A stretch of DNA of 64,000 nt from Microbacterium sp. AK031. Its GTDB lineage: Bacteria > Actinomycetota > Actinomycetes > Actinomycetales > Microbacteriaceae. The notes under the pieces were generated by a model that saw only the letters and a program-made list of their open reading frames with translations, did not search any database and was not told the origin of the DNA. This document shows positions 33,831 through 42,460 of this stretch, in pieces. Position 1 is the first letter of the stretch, and the number at the start of each line of letters is the position of its first letter. The stretch spans positions 930,001 to 994,000 of the forward strand of contig NZ_JANUCA010000001.1 of NCBI RefSeq assembly GCF_024807145.1, in the 5' to 3' direction. The translations under genes and the position numbers were made by a program.

Positions 33831-34367
33831 TCAGCGCGCCGTGGCACCCCGGTGCGTTTCCAAGTGGGAGTGATAGATCTCGGCGTTCGCGATGAGGCCG
33901 GCGCGCTCCTCCTCGCTGAGTTCGCGGCGCACCTTCGCTGGCACTCCGGCGACCAGCGATCCGTCCGGGACCTCGGTGCCGCCGAGGATCACCGCCCCAC
34001 CGGCGACCAAGCACCCCTTGCCGATCACCGCACCGCTGAGAATTACCGACCCCATCCCGATCAGCGAGCCGTCGCCGATCGTGCAGCCATGCACGACGGC
34101 GTTGTGCCCGATCGACACGTTCTCACCGATCACGACGGGATGGCCGCTGTCAACGTGCACAGAGACGTTGTCCTGCACGTTGCTGCCCACCCCCACCGTG
34201 ATCTCGGCAGAGTCCGCACGCAGCACGGCGTTGTACCAGACGCTCGCGCCGGCCTCGAGCGTGACTGCCCCGACGAGACGCGCACCATCGGCGACGAACG
34301 CGTCATCGGCGATATGAGGAGTCTTGTTCTGGAGGGCGAGTACAGACGCTGATGAAGAGATGCTCAT
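33831..34367 (-). CDS. Gamma-carbonic anhydrase family protein (left-handed beta-helix)
   Basis: A 178-residue hexapeptide-repeat protein. Repeats run from about residue 20 to 140 (IADDAFVADGARLVGAVTLE, GVGSNVQDNVSVHVDSGHPVVIG, NVSIGHNAVVHGCTIGDG). The three zinc-type histidines (VHVDSG, IGHNAVVHG) are present, as in YrdA/PaaY/CaiE proteins. A trimer with carbonic-anhydrase or unknown acyl-related activity is expected. On the minus strand TAGTCT lies 6 nt before the ATG (leaderless). Confidence 0.92.
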   Translation of the reverse strand: MSISSSASVLALQNKTPHIADDAFVADGARLVGAVTLEAGASVWYNAVLRADSAEITVGVGSNVQDNVSVHVDSGHPVVIGENVSIGHNAVVHGCTIGDGSLIGMGSVILSGAVIGKGCLVAGGAVILGGTEVPDGSLVAGVPAKVRRELSEEERAGLIANAEIYHSHLETHRGATAR

Positions 34368-34507
34368 GAGGCGAGACTACCCTCACTTCCGCGTGATTCC
34401 GGGGATTTTTGGGTCGATAAGCCGAGCCTCAGCTTGCTTGCGGAATGTTTCAGGCTGAGTAGCGTTGACTGCATCAGGTTCGAAATCGTCGTTCTGGAGG
34501 AAGAAAA

Positions 34508-34993
34508 ATGAGCAAGGCACAGACCATCTCCACCACCGCCAGTGACCCGACGGTCGCCGCGGCCGCGGCGCAGTTCCTGTCCCCCGTCGTACTCGGGCTG
34601 CAGGCGCTGACCGTCAACGGCAAACAGGCCCACTGGCACGTGCGCGGCGCCAACTTCATCGGCGTGCACGAGCTCCTCGATTCCGTCGTCGCGAACGCCG
34701 GCGCCTTCGCCGACACCGCAGCGGAGCGCATCGTCGCTCTCGGCCTCCCGATCGACGCGCGCCTCAGTGCCGTCGCCGCCAAGGCCGGCGCTTCTGCTGT
34801 GCCGGCGGGATTCACGCAGTCTTCCGAGTTGATCCGCCACATCGTCGCTGACATCGACGCGATCCTCGTCGACACGAAGGCTGCGATCGACGGTCTCGAC
34901 GAGATCGACCTCACGAGCCAGGACGTCGCGATCGAGATCATGCGCGGTCTCGAGAAGGACCGCTGGTTCCTCGTGGCTCACGTCGCGGAGTAA
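34508..34993 (+). CDS. dps: Dps family DNA-binding/ferritin-like protein
   Basis: A 161-residue four-helix protein that forms a dodecamer, oxidises and stores iron, and protects DNA. The intersubunit ferroxidase signature is KQAHWHVRGANFIGVHELLDS, with the matching acidic residues in AFADTAAERIVALG. ATG 34508 follows CTGGAGGAAGAAAA. Upstream, GCCTCAGC/GGCTGAG-like half-sites at 34426-34433 and 34453-34459 may be regulatory, but I cannot assign them. A strong terminator follows. Confidence 0.94.
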   Translation: MSKAQTISTTASDPTVAAAAAQFLSPVVLGLQALTVNGKQAHWHVRGANFIGVHELLDSVVANAGAFADTAAERIVALGLPIDARLSAVAAKAGASAVPAGFTQSSELIRHIVADIDAILVDTKAAIDGLDEIDLTSQDVAIEIMRGLEKDRWFLVAHVAE

Positions 34994-35006
34994 TAGACAG
35001 CGCACA

Positions 35007-35044
35007 CGCAGAAGGGCACCGGATCCGTCCGGTGCCCTTCTGCG
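35007..35044 (+). terminator. dps terminator
   Basis: CGCAGAAGGGCACCGGA pairs with TCCGGTGCCCTTCTGCG, a 17-bp perfect stem over the loop TCCG, followed by TTTCTC. Confidence 0.9.
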
Positions 35045-35075
35045 TTTCTCCTGTGCAACGTGGTGCGGCGGTGGC

Positions 35076-37190
35076 TCAGCCCGCCGCTGCCATCGCGTCT
35101 TTCAGCGCCTTCGTGTACTGCGGGGCCAGGGTGTCGACGAACGTCACGGTCAGGTGGTCCTGATCGCGATACACGTTCGCCCCGCCGATGACCGTCTTGC
35201 ACGTCTCCTCGTCGCAGAACACGTCGGTGAAGTCGAGCAGAGTCACAGCCTGCCCACCTTCGGCCGCATCGCGCAGCGGATCGTCCTCGAGCAGCACGTC
35301 TGCACGAGCTCCAGAACACTCCGCCTGATCACGAGTGCGCAGGCACTTGTTCGGGTCGGTTTCGAAGACAGGGTTGTCGACGACGGTGACGACCGGGATG
35401 CCGCGGTCGGTCATGGTCGACCACGCCTTCTGGTAGCCGGCCACTGCGGCGTCGTGGGCGGAGTCGAACCCGGCAGACGAGTAAGGAGTGTTCGAGATCG
35501 CAGACGTGAAGACCGCGTCGAACTCGCGGTCCGCGAGCTGTGCGTCCACGCCCGCGCGCCAGTCGGAGCACGCAGCGCCGAAGGAGCCGCCCGTTGCGAG
35601 TGGCGTCGCGTTCCACGGGCACGCGCCCTTGAAGTACGTCGTGAGACGCCAGCCCTCTCGGTCTGCGATGTTCTGGAAAGTCGGGAGTAGTTGGTAGGCG
35701 TGGCTGTCGCCGATCAGCGCCACCTGGGGCGCCTCGGGGGCATCGGAGCCGAACTCGCACGACACGGGGCGCGAATCATTGAGCTGAATGAAGCACTGCT
35801 CGTCGGTGGGCCGGTCGACGCCGGCGAAGCCGGGAGCGGGGAGGATCGTGTCGAGTTCGGTGCCTGCGCACCCCTCGTCCAGCACGGAGGCCGCGCCGAA
35901 GCACGCGGGCGGGTTCTCACGCACCTCCTCGATCGCCTGCACGCCCTGCTGATATGCCGGAGAGTTGACGGCCCAACCGCCTACCGCGACTGCACCGACC
36001 AGCACCATGGCTGCAAGAGCTGACCACAGCGTGACCTTCGGGGGGCGCGTTGTGAGTGGTTTCCATGAGCGTGCCGGATCTTCGACGAACCGCTTGGTGA
36101 GCCAGGCGAGCACGAAGCAGATGACTAGCAGCGCGACGCGGTGGTAGATCGTCAGGCCCCAGAACGGCACGGAGGGCGCGATGATGATCAGCGGCCAGTG
36201 CCAGAGATACAGGCTGTATGAGATGTCGCCGGTGAAGCGCATCGGAGGGATCGACAGCAACCGTGTCGGATACCACCAGCGGTCGGTGTTCGACGCCATG
36301 ATGATCGCCGCAGCGCCCAGCGTCGGCAGCAGCGCCGTGTAGCCGGGGAACGGCGTCTGCCCGTCGAAGCGGAACGCGGTGTACACGAGTGCGATGATTC
36401 CTGCCCAGCCGAGCAGGAAGCTCAAGGCGGCATTGCGTACGCGCAGCAGCGGCACGAGGGCGATCACGGCACCGACGCCGAACTGCCACATGCGTCCCAT
36501 GGTGATGAAGTACGCCGGGGCGGGATCCGTCAGCGTGTAGACCACGCAGAATACGAAGGACGCGACTGAGACCGCCCCGATCGCGATCGCCGCGGCGCGC
36601 AGCCGGTCCCCGCGGAACCACTTGACCGAGACCCACGCCGCCAGCAGCATGATGAGCGGCCAGACCACGTAGAACTGCTCTTCCAGCGAGAGCGACCAAT
36701 AGTGCTGCACCGTCGTCGGATCCCCGGCATGCGCCAGGTAGTCGGCGGAGTTGAATACGAGATACCAGTTCTCCACGTAGAACGTGGAGGCGATGATCTC
36801 CTTGACCTCTGCCGGCAGAGCCGACGTCGGCGTGAGGAACGGGATCGCAGCGACGACAGCGCAGAAGAGCAGAACCAGCAGCGAAGCCGGCAGCAGACGT
36901 CGTGCACGACGTGCCCAGAACTGTCCCAGCTTGACGGTCCCTGTCGAGCTGAGCTCGCGGGCCAGGTGAGACGTGATCAGGAACCCGGAGATGACGAAGA
37001 AGATGTCGACGCCGACGTAGCCGCCGCTGAGACGCCCCGGCCAGAAGTGGTACAGCACGACGAAGAGGACGGCGATCGCCCTGAGCCCCTGCACGTGCGG
37101 GATGAATCGAGAGGATGCCGCATGCTCCGGTGAGCGGTCGCGGCGAAGCTGAGACCGGGTGGCCGGCGGAGTCTGCGCTGTGGAGTTCAC
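35076..37190 (-). CDS. OafA-type acyltransferase fused to SGNH domain, membrane
   Basis: A 704-residue protein. Residues ~30-380 are an acyltransferase-3 domain with 10-11 membrane helices: PHVQGLRAIAVLFVVLYHFWPG with the conserved His, GYVGVDIFFVISGFLIT, LEEQFYVVWPLIML. The last ~300 residues are an extracytoplasmic SGNH domain: block I GDSHAYQLLPTF and block V QDHLT. Such proteins O-acetylate surface polysaccharide or peptidoglycan. GTG 37190 gives a short basic cytoplasmic start; GTG 37220 is possible. It stands alone, with no glycan-biosynthesis genes beside it. Confidence 0.92.
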   Translation of the reverse strand: MNSTAQTPPATRSQLRRDRSPEHAASSRFIPHVQGLRAIAVLFVVLYHFWPGRLSGGYVGVDIFFVISGFLITSHLARELSSTGTVKLGQFWARRARRLLPASLLVLLFCAVVAAIPFLTPTSALPAEVKEIIASTFYVENWYLVFNSADYLAHAGDPTTVQHYWSLSLEEQFYVVWPLIMLLAAWVSVKWFRGDRLRAAAIAIGAVSVASFVFCVVYTLTDPAPAYFITMGRMWQFGVGAVIALVPLLRVRNAALSFLLGWAGIIALVYTAFRFDGQTPFPGYTALLPTLGAAAIIMASNTDRWWYPTRLLSIPPMRFTGDISYSLYLWHWPLIIIAPSVPFWGLTIYHRVALLVICFVLAWLTKRFVEDPARSWKPLTTRPPKVTLWSALAAMVLVGAVAVGGWAVNSPAYQQGVQAIEEVRENPPACFGAASVLDEGCAGTELDTILPAPGFAGVDRPTDEQCFIQLNDSRPVSCEFGSDAPEAPQVALIGDSHAYQLLPTFQNIADREGWRLTTYFKGACPWNATPLATGGSFGAACSDWRAGVDAQLADREFDAVFTSAISNTPYSSAGFDSAHDAAVAGYQKAWSTMTDRGIPVVTVVDNPVFETDPNKCLRTRDQAECSGARADVLLEDDPLRDAAEGGQAVTLLDFTDVFCDEETCKTVIGGANVYRDQDHLTVTFVDTLAPQYTKALKDAMAAAG

Positions 37191-37254
37191 GGCTACAACG
37201 GTAGCGTGCACCCGCTGCACTCACGCGCAACGCCAGGCCGCATCGCTGCGTCGA

Positions 37255-38733
37255 TCATCCGATGTGTGTGACGCGTCCGCCCAGCAGCGTCGCCAGTACC
37301 GACATGGTACGCAGCGTCGATCCGGCTGCCGCATGGGGGTCGGCACCGCACACGACCAGGTCCGCGGGGTCGCCAGGACGAATCGCGCTGCGAACGCTCG
37401 CACCGAGCGCCTCATCCACGGTCAGCCGCTCCTCCGGATGCCACGGCTCGCGCTCATCATTCGTGCGCTCCACCGCCGCCGCCATCGCCTGCCACGGATC
37501 GAGCGGCGCCACCGGGGCGTCGGAGCCGAGCCGCAGTTCAGCATCCGCACGAAGCAGTGACGCCATCGGATACCCGACGGCAGTCTGCGCGGCCCAGTAA
37601 CCATCGACCAGATCTCGATCGTCGAGAGCATGCACCGGCTGCACGCTGGCGGTGAGCCCGAGCCTGGCGAAACGTGTGAGGTCGGCGTGGCGCACCAGCT
37701 GGGCGTGCTCGATCGTTCCTGATGCCCCGGTCACCGTCACCGCATCGAGCGCGGATGACACTGCACGATCGCCGATCGCGTGGATGGCGACGGCGAACCC
37801 GGAGCTGACAGCATCTGTCAGAAGGCCGATCAGCTCATTCGGCGAGATGTTCATCACGCCGAAGTCCGCCTCGTCTCCGGGGTACGCATGCGTGCACGCA
37901 GCAGTGCGCGTGCCGAGCGAGCCGTCGGTGATGATCTTGAGCGGGCCGACTCTAACCAGACCATTAGCATCGGGCAGCTGCTCCCCGCTTCGCAACCCCG
38001 CTCCGACCGCACGTGCGAAGTCGGCTGGATACACCGCGAATTCCACACGCTGCGTCGCGAATCCATCGCCCACGCGCCGACCCCAGGCATCCGCATTCCA
38101 GGCCATGTCGAAGTCGACGATGCCCGTCACGCCTCTGGCAGCGGCGGCATCGCCTGCTGCGCGTACGGCACGGTCTCCGTGCGACGGCTCGACGGCGTTG
38201 ATCCTTCGCGAGATCTCGAACGCATCCTCCTCGCGCAGCACCCCGTCCGGGGAGGAGAATCGTTCACGTGCGAGCGCTGCTGAATTCAGCCACACGCTGT
38301 GGACATCGGCATTGATCAGGTAGGTCGGCGCTGCGCCGGTCGCGGCGTCCAGCACCTCCAGGGTCGGCGCATCGGCCCAGAATGCGTCGCGGAAACCCGT
38401 ACCCACCCGGCGGCCGTCGGCCAGCGGTGCGACCGACGACATCCGCGAGGCCGCATCGAGCGCAGACGCCGAGTCACCGATCTGTTCGCGTTCCGATGCG
38501 AGCGCCCACTGCACCGTGTGCACGTGGCTGTCCCATAACCCGGGAACCGCCCACGCACCGTCAGCGTCGAGGATGTCGCCGCCTGCCGGCAGTGCGCCCG
38601 TGGGGGCGATGTCGACGATCTGACCCGCGGCGATGTGGATGTCGACCGGTTCGTCGTCGATGAGGAACTCCCGCCCAGGGCCAGCGACCCGGATTCCTCG
38701 GATCATCGCGATGTGCGCGCCGACCTCCGTCAT
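37255..38733 (-). CDS. Amidohydrolase family protein (YtcJ-like)
   Basis: A 492-residue metal-dependent hydrolase. Metal ligands HVH in VPGLWDSHVHT, the DGSLGTRTA motif of YtcJ proteins, HAIGDRAV with the conserved His, IEHAQLV, and the catalytic Asp in LGSDAPVAPLDPW. Substrates of this branch are usually N-formyl or imide-type amides and are not predictable. ATG 38733 overlaps the PaiB-like stop as ATGA, so the two are translated together. Confidence 0.9.
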   Translation of the reverse strand: MTEVGAHIAMIRGIRVAGPGREFLIDDEPVDIHIAAGQIVDIAPTGALPAGGDILDADGAWAVPGLWDSHVHTVQWALASEREQIGDSASALDAASRMSSVAPLADGRRVGTGFRDAFWADAPTLEVLDAATGAAPTYLINADVHSVWLNSAALARERFSSPDGVLREEDAFEISRRINAVEPSHGDRAVRAAGDAAAARGVTGIVDFDMAWNADAWGRRVGDGFATQRVEFAVYPADFARAVGAGLRSGEQLPDANGLVRVGPLKIITDGSLGTRTAACTHAYPGDEADFGVMNISPNELIGLLTDAVSSGFAVAIHAIGDRAVSSALDAVTVTGASGTIEHAQLVRHADLTRFARLGLTASVQPVHALDDRDLVDGYWAAQTAVGYPMASLLRADAELRLGSDAPVAPLDPWQAMAAAVERTNDEREPWHPEERLTVDEALGASVRSAIRPGDPADLVVCGADPHAAAGSTLRTMSVLATLLGGRVTHIG

Positions 38734-39374
38734 GCCGTTCGACCGGGTCGGGCATCCTGAGCTCTGCGCATCTCGGCTGCCAACGCCGGATTCGCGTACA
38801 CGCCATCGCCCTGCAGTTCGGCGATCACTCGTTCGACCGTCGCCGCATCCTTGTTCTGGCTGAGTTTGCGCTTGGCCACCACTCGAGTGGGTTTCAGGCG
38901 GAAACCGACGGTCCCTGCCGCAAGCCGGCGAACGAACGCCTCATCGTTCGGCCGTTCCCACATGAGCCGCGGGTCCGGCATCCGCCCTTCGAATCGCTCC
39001 ACGAGCCGGTCGAGCACCCGCAGGTTCTCGTCGTCGCTGAGGATCTCGGGCACACCGGAGAGATGTACCGCGATGTAGTTCCAGGTCGGCACCGCCTGAG
39101 TCTCCGACCCGTACCAGCCGGGCGACACATATCCGTGCGGTCCTTGGAACACCACCAGCAGTTCGCGCTGCCCCATGCCGTGGATCAGGTCGTCCGGACG
39201 GCCGACGTGGCCCACGATGGTGAGGTCGTCGTGTTCCTCATCGAGCATCATCACGTAGTGCGAGGCGACCTGTCCCTCGGCTCCGTCGCTGACGATCGTC
39301 GCCCACGGATTGTGCTCGATGACACGCCGTATCTCGGCGACGTCGGCGAGTGTGAAACTGGGGTTCTGACGCAT
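38730..39374 (-). CDS. PaiB-family FMN-binding negative regulator
   Basis: A 214-residue protein of the PaiB/FMN-binding split-barrel family: HNPWATIVSDGAEGQVASHY, GHVGRPDDLI, VVFQGPHGYVSPGWYG, WNYIAVHLSG, GFRLKPTRVVAKRKLSQNK. PaiB in Bacillus lowers protease and sporulation gene expression; most members have no tested role. On the minus strand TAGGCT lies 6 nt before ATG 39374 (leaderless). First gene of a two-gene unit with the amidohydrolase. Confidence 0.92.
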   Translation of the reverse strand: MRQNPSFTLADVAEIRRVIEHNPWATIVSDGAEGQVASHYVMMLDEEHDDLTIVGHVGRPDDLIHGMGQRELLVVFQGPHGYVSPGWYGSETQAVPTWNYIAVHLSGVPEILSDDENLRVLDRLVERFEGRMPDPRLMWERPNDEAFVRRLAAGTVGFRLKPTRVVAKRKLSQNKDAATVERVIAELQGDGVYANPALAAEMRRAQDARPGRTA

Positions 39375-39397
39375 ATGCCCAGCCTAGGCGCGCGCGC

Positions 39398-40879
39398 TCA
39401 CTTGGTCTTCACGACGGGGATGGTCTGAGTCTTCCAGTCTTCGAAAGCCTTGTCCCCTGCCATGAACGCGTCGACTTCCGCGCGAGTCGCGCGCAGCTTC
39501 GGGTCGTTGTCGAGATACTTCTTCGTCTCGCGCGCGACGAGGCCGGAGAGAATCAGCAGACCGATCAGGTTCGGCAACGCCATGAGGCCGTTCATCACAT
39601 CCGAGAACGCCCACACGACCCCCAGCTGCACCGTGCAGCCGATGAACACGACGAGCGAGAACAGGATTCGGAACGGCACCACCGCACGTCGTCCGAACAG
39701 GCGCTCGGCGTTGCGCTCACCGTAGTAGGACCAGCCGAGGATCGTGGATCCGGCGAAGAGCACCAGACCGATCGTGACGATGTAGTGGCCCCATTCGCCG
39801 GGCAATCCGTGCGAGAAGGCCTCGCCGGTCATCAGTGCCGGGCTGATCTGCGCGCCGGTCTCCGGATCGGTCTGGTTCCACACACCCGTCGTGATGATGA
39901 CGAGCCCTGTGCATGTGACGACGATGATCGTGTCGATGAACGTCTGCGTCATCGACACGAGCCCTTGCCGGACGGGATGACTCGTCTTCGCCGCGGCGGC
40001 TGCGATCGCGGCTGAGCCCATGCCGGACTCGTTCGAGAAGATGCCGCGCGCGACGCCGAACTGCACCGCGATGATGATGGCGGATCCGGCGAATCCACCG
40101 ACGGCGCTGGTTCCGGTGAAGGCGTCTGTGAAGATCTGTGCGAAGGCCGCAGGGATGCCTCCGACGTTCACGACCAGAATGTACAGCGCACCGAGCACGT
40201 AGAAGACGATCATGATCGGCACGAGACCTGCCGTGACGCGGCCGATCGACTTGATGCCGCCCACCAGCACGACGAGCGCGAACACGGTAAGCACGATGCC
40301 GGAGACCCACGGCGGCACGCTGAAGCTCGATTCGAGGTTGGTGGCGATCGAGTTGCCCTGGGTCATGTTGCCGATGCCGAAGCAGGCGATCAACGCGGCG
40401 ACCGAGAAGAACAGCGCGAGCGTTTTTCCGAACCAGCCGCGGATGCCGCGCTCGAGATACTGCTGTGGTCCGCCGTTCTTCTCCCCGGCCTCATCCGTCG
40501 TGCGAAAGCGCACACCGAGGAACGCCTCCGAGTACTTCGACGCCATGCCCACCAGGCCCGTCACCCACATCCAGAACAGTGCGCCAGGACCGCCGATGCC
40601 GATCGCCGTCGCGACGCCGACGATGTTGCCCGTCCCCACAGTGGCCGCCAGCGCCGTCGTCAGTGCTTGGAACTGCGAGATGTCGCCGTCCGAGCCCGGA
40701 TCCCTCCGCGTGAAGAGGCCGAGACGCAACGCCGCTCCGAGGCGGATGAACTGCAACCCTCCGAGCCGGCTGGTCAGATACAGCCCCGTACCGAGGAGAA
40801 GGGGGATGAGGAACCACGGCCCCCATATCCAACCGCTCAACGTCTCCAAAGCGCTCTGCAAGCCTGCGAGATCCATCAC
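39398..40879 (-). CDS. Alanine/glycine:cation symporter (AGCS family)
   Basis: A 493-residue transporter with about 11 membrane helices, importing alanine or glycine with Na+ or H+. Family signatures are TGNIVGVATAIGIGGPGALFWMW and GGPQQYLERGI near the N-terminal third, and NESGMGSAAIAAAAAKTSHPVRQGL. Length fits AlsT/DagA. ATG 40879 follows CAGGAGACGTG, with TAGTCT about 40 bp upstream on the minus strand as a likely -10. Confidence 0.94.
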   Translation of the reverse strand: MMDLAGLQSALETLSGWIWGPWFLIPLLLGTGLYLTSRLGGLQFIRLGAALRLGLFTRRDPGSDGDISQFQALTTALAATVGTGNIVGVATAIGIGGPGALFWMWVTGLVGMASKYSEAFLGVRFRTTDEAGEKNGGPQQYLERGIRGWFGKTLALFFSVAALIACFGIGNMTQGNSIATNLESSFSVPPWVSGIVLTVFALVVLVGGIKSIGRVTAGLVPIMIVFYVLGALYILVVNVGGIPAAFAQIFTDAFTGTSAVGGFAGSAIIIAVQFGVARGIFSNESGMGSAAIAAAAAKTSHPVRQGLVSMTQTFIDTIIVVTCTGLVIITTGVWNQTDPETGAQISPALMTGEAFSHGLPGEWGHYIVTIGLVLFAGSTILGWSYYGERNAERLFGRRAVVPFRILFSLVVFIGCTVQLGVVWAFSDVMNGLMALPNLIGLLILSGLVARETKKYLDNDPKLRATRAEVDAFMAGDKAFEDWKTQTIPVVKTK

Positions 40880-40919
40880 GTCTCCTGTTCATGTGTCCTG
40901 CGTGTGAAGGACAGACTAG

Positions 40920-41936
40920 TCAGGCCTGGCACCTCGGACACCAGTAGAGCTTGCGCGCGCCGAGTTCTTCCAGTGCGATCTCGGTGCCGCAGACCCGGCA
41001 CGGGAGCCCCGCCCGGTGGTACACCCAGTGCCGGTCATCGCGGCTCGCCATCGCCGCCCGGTAGTCCGACGGGGAAAGATCGTCCATCGTCATCATCTGG
41101 CCGGTCTCGACACCGATGGACAGCAGTCGCACCCAGTCCTGCCAGAGCTGCCGCGCGATCTCCTCCGGCACATCGCGCCCCGGTGTGTGGGGGTTCAGTC
41201 GCGCCCGATAGAGCATCTCCGCGCGGTACACGTTGCCGATCCCGCTGACGACCGACTGATCCATCAGCAGCAGAGCTATCGGCGTCGACTTCTTGCGCAC
41301 CGCCTGGACGAAGCGCTCCTCATTCGCAGCCGGATCGCCCACGAGGGGGTCCGGCCCGAGCTTGGCGACACTCGCGAGCATCTCATCCGGAGTCTGCAGC
41401 TCGCACGCCGTCGGACCGCGCAGATCCGCCACGGTGATGTCGGTCATCAGGCGCAGCCGCACCTGACCGACGATGGGCGGCGGCCATTCCAAGCCTTCAT
41501 CCGCGAGGCCCTTGGTCTGCTCCGACATCCGCACGTGCACCCGCGCGCGTCGGGGTGCACCGATCGAGGCCAGCGAGTTCTCCCCGGCGCTGTCCAGGAT
41601 CGGTGCAGCATCCAGAAGCGGTGAGTCCAGATCGGTGCCGCGCTGATTCGTCTGCCCCATGCGCCCATTGGCCGATGCGATGGTCGGATCGATCAGGATC
41701 TCGCCGGCGAAGTCCCACGCGCCGTAGAGCCCGAGGTGCACGCGCAGCCACACATCGCCGTCGGCCTCGAGGAACATCTGCTTCCCGACCGCCTTCACGC
41801 TCACGGCCTCGCGACCGTCCAGCACCGCTGCACCCTCAGCGAACCGCCCCTGAGGGCTCGATGCACGCAGTTGCTTGCCCACGAAGTTGCGCTCGAACTG
41901 CCGAGCGATCCGGTGGACGGAGTGACCCTCGGGCAT
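40920..41936 (-). CDS. Fpg/Nei-family DNA glycosylase (Nei-type), enlarged
   Basis: A 338-residue base-excision glycosylase/AP lyase. Catalytic Pro2-Glu3 in MPEGHSVHRIA, the helix-two-turn-helix MDQSVVSGIGNVYRAEMLYRA, and the C-terminal zinc finger with CRVC and CPRC. It lies closer to mycobacterial Nei2 than to MutM. Most Nei proteins have 255-290 residues; here an extra polar segment of about 55 residues (roughly 78-133) interrupts the N-terminal beta-sandwich between LYGAWDF and RARVHVRM. It starts 1 bp after the rpiB stop, so the two form an operon. Confidence 0.93.
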   Translation of the reverse strand: MPEGHSVHRIARQFERNFVGKQLRASSPQGRFAEGAAVLDGREAVSVKAVGKQMFLEADGDVWLRVHLGLYGAWDFAGEILIDPTIASANGRMGQTNQRGTDLDSPLLDAAPILDSAGENSLASIGAPRRARVHVRMSEQTKGLADEGLEWPPPIVGQVRLRLMTDITVADLRGPTACELQTPDEMLASVAKLGPDPLVGDPAANEERFVQAVRKKSTPIALLLMDQSVVSGIGNVYRAEMLYRARLNPHTPGRDVPEEIARQLWQDWVRLLSIGVETGQMMTMDDLSPSDYRAAMASRDDRHWVYHRAGLPCRVCGTEIALEELGARKLYWCPRCQA

Positions 41937-41937
41937 G

Positions 41938-42423
41938 TCAGGCCCGCGGGTCAGGCAGCAACGAGCCGTCGCGCTCGAAGTCCGCGATCTGGCCGATACG
42001 GCGCACGTGGCGTTCCTCGTTCGAGAACGGTGTCGAGATGAACCGGTCTATGAACGATGTGACCTCCTCAAAAGCGTGCTGGCGCGCACCGATCGAGATC
42101 ACATTGGCGTCGTTGTGCTCGCGCGCGAGCTCGGCCGTGGAGAGGTTCCACACCAGCGCCGCGCGGATGCCCTGCACCTTGTTCGCAGCGATCTGCTCGC
42201 CGTTGCCGGAACCGCCGAAGACGACGCCGAGGGCCTCGATGCCCGCGGATTGATCGGCGACGACCGCTTGCGCTGCACGGATGCAGAACGCCGGGTAGTC
42301 GTCGACGGCGTCATACTCGAGCGGGCCATGGTCGAGGACCTCGTGGCCCGCAGACCGCAGGTGCTCCTGCAGCTTGGTGGAGAATTCCAGTCCCGCGTGG
42401 TCGGTGGCGATGTGGATGCGCAT
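41938..42423 (-). CDS. rpiB: Ribose-5-phosphate isomerase B
   Basis: A 161-residue RpiB/LacB sugar-phosphate isomerase that interconverts ribose-5-P and ribulose-5-P. N-terminal IHIATDHAGLEFSTKL with the phosphate-site Asp-His, GGSGNGEQIAANKVQGIRAAL (actinobacterial enzymes use Glu in this loop where E. coli RpiB has Cys), and REHNDANVISIGAR. On the minus strand TAGGAT lies 7 nt before ATG 42423 (leaderless). It is followed directly by the Nei-type glycosylase gene. Confidence 0.95.
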   Translation of the reverse strand: MRIHIATDHAGLEFSTKLQEHLRSAGHEVLDHGPLEYDAVDDYPAFCIRAAQAVVADQSAGIEALGVVFGGSGNGEQIAANKVQGIRAALVWNLSTAELAREHNDANVISIGARQHAFEEVTSFIDRFISTPFSNEERHVRRIGQIADFERDGSLLPDPRA

Positions 42424-42460
42424 GCTCACCATCCTAGAAGCGTCCAGGTGCACGGCCGCG

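Noticed and set aside
34426..34459. CTCAGC/GCTGAG half-sites before dps as an operator
   Set aside because: Half-sites are short and 20 bp apart; nothing beyond chance expectation, so noted only within the dps entry.
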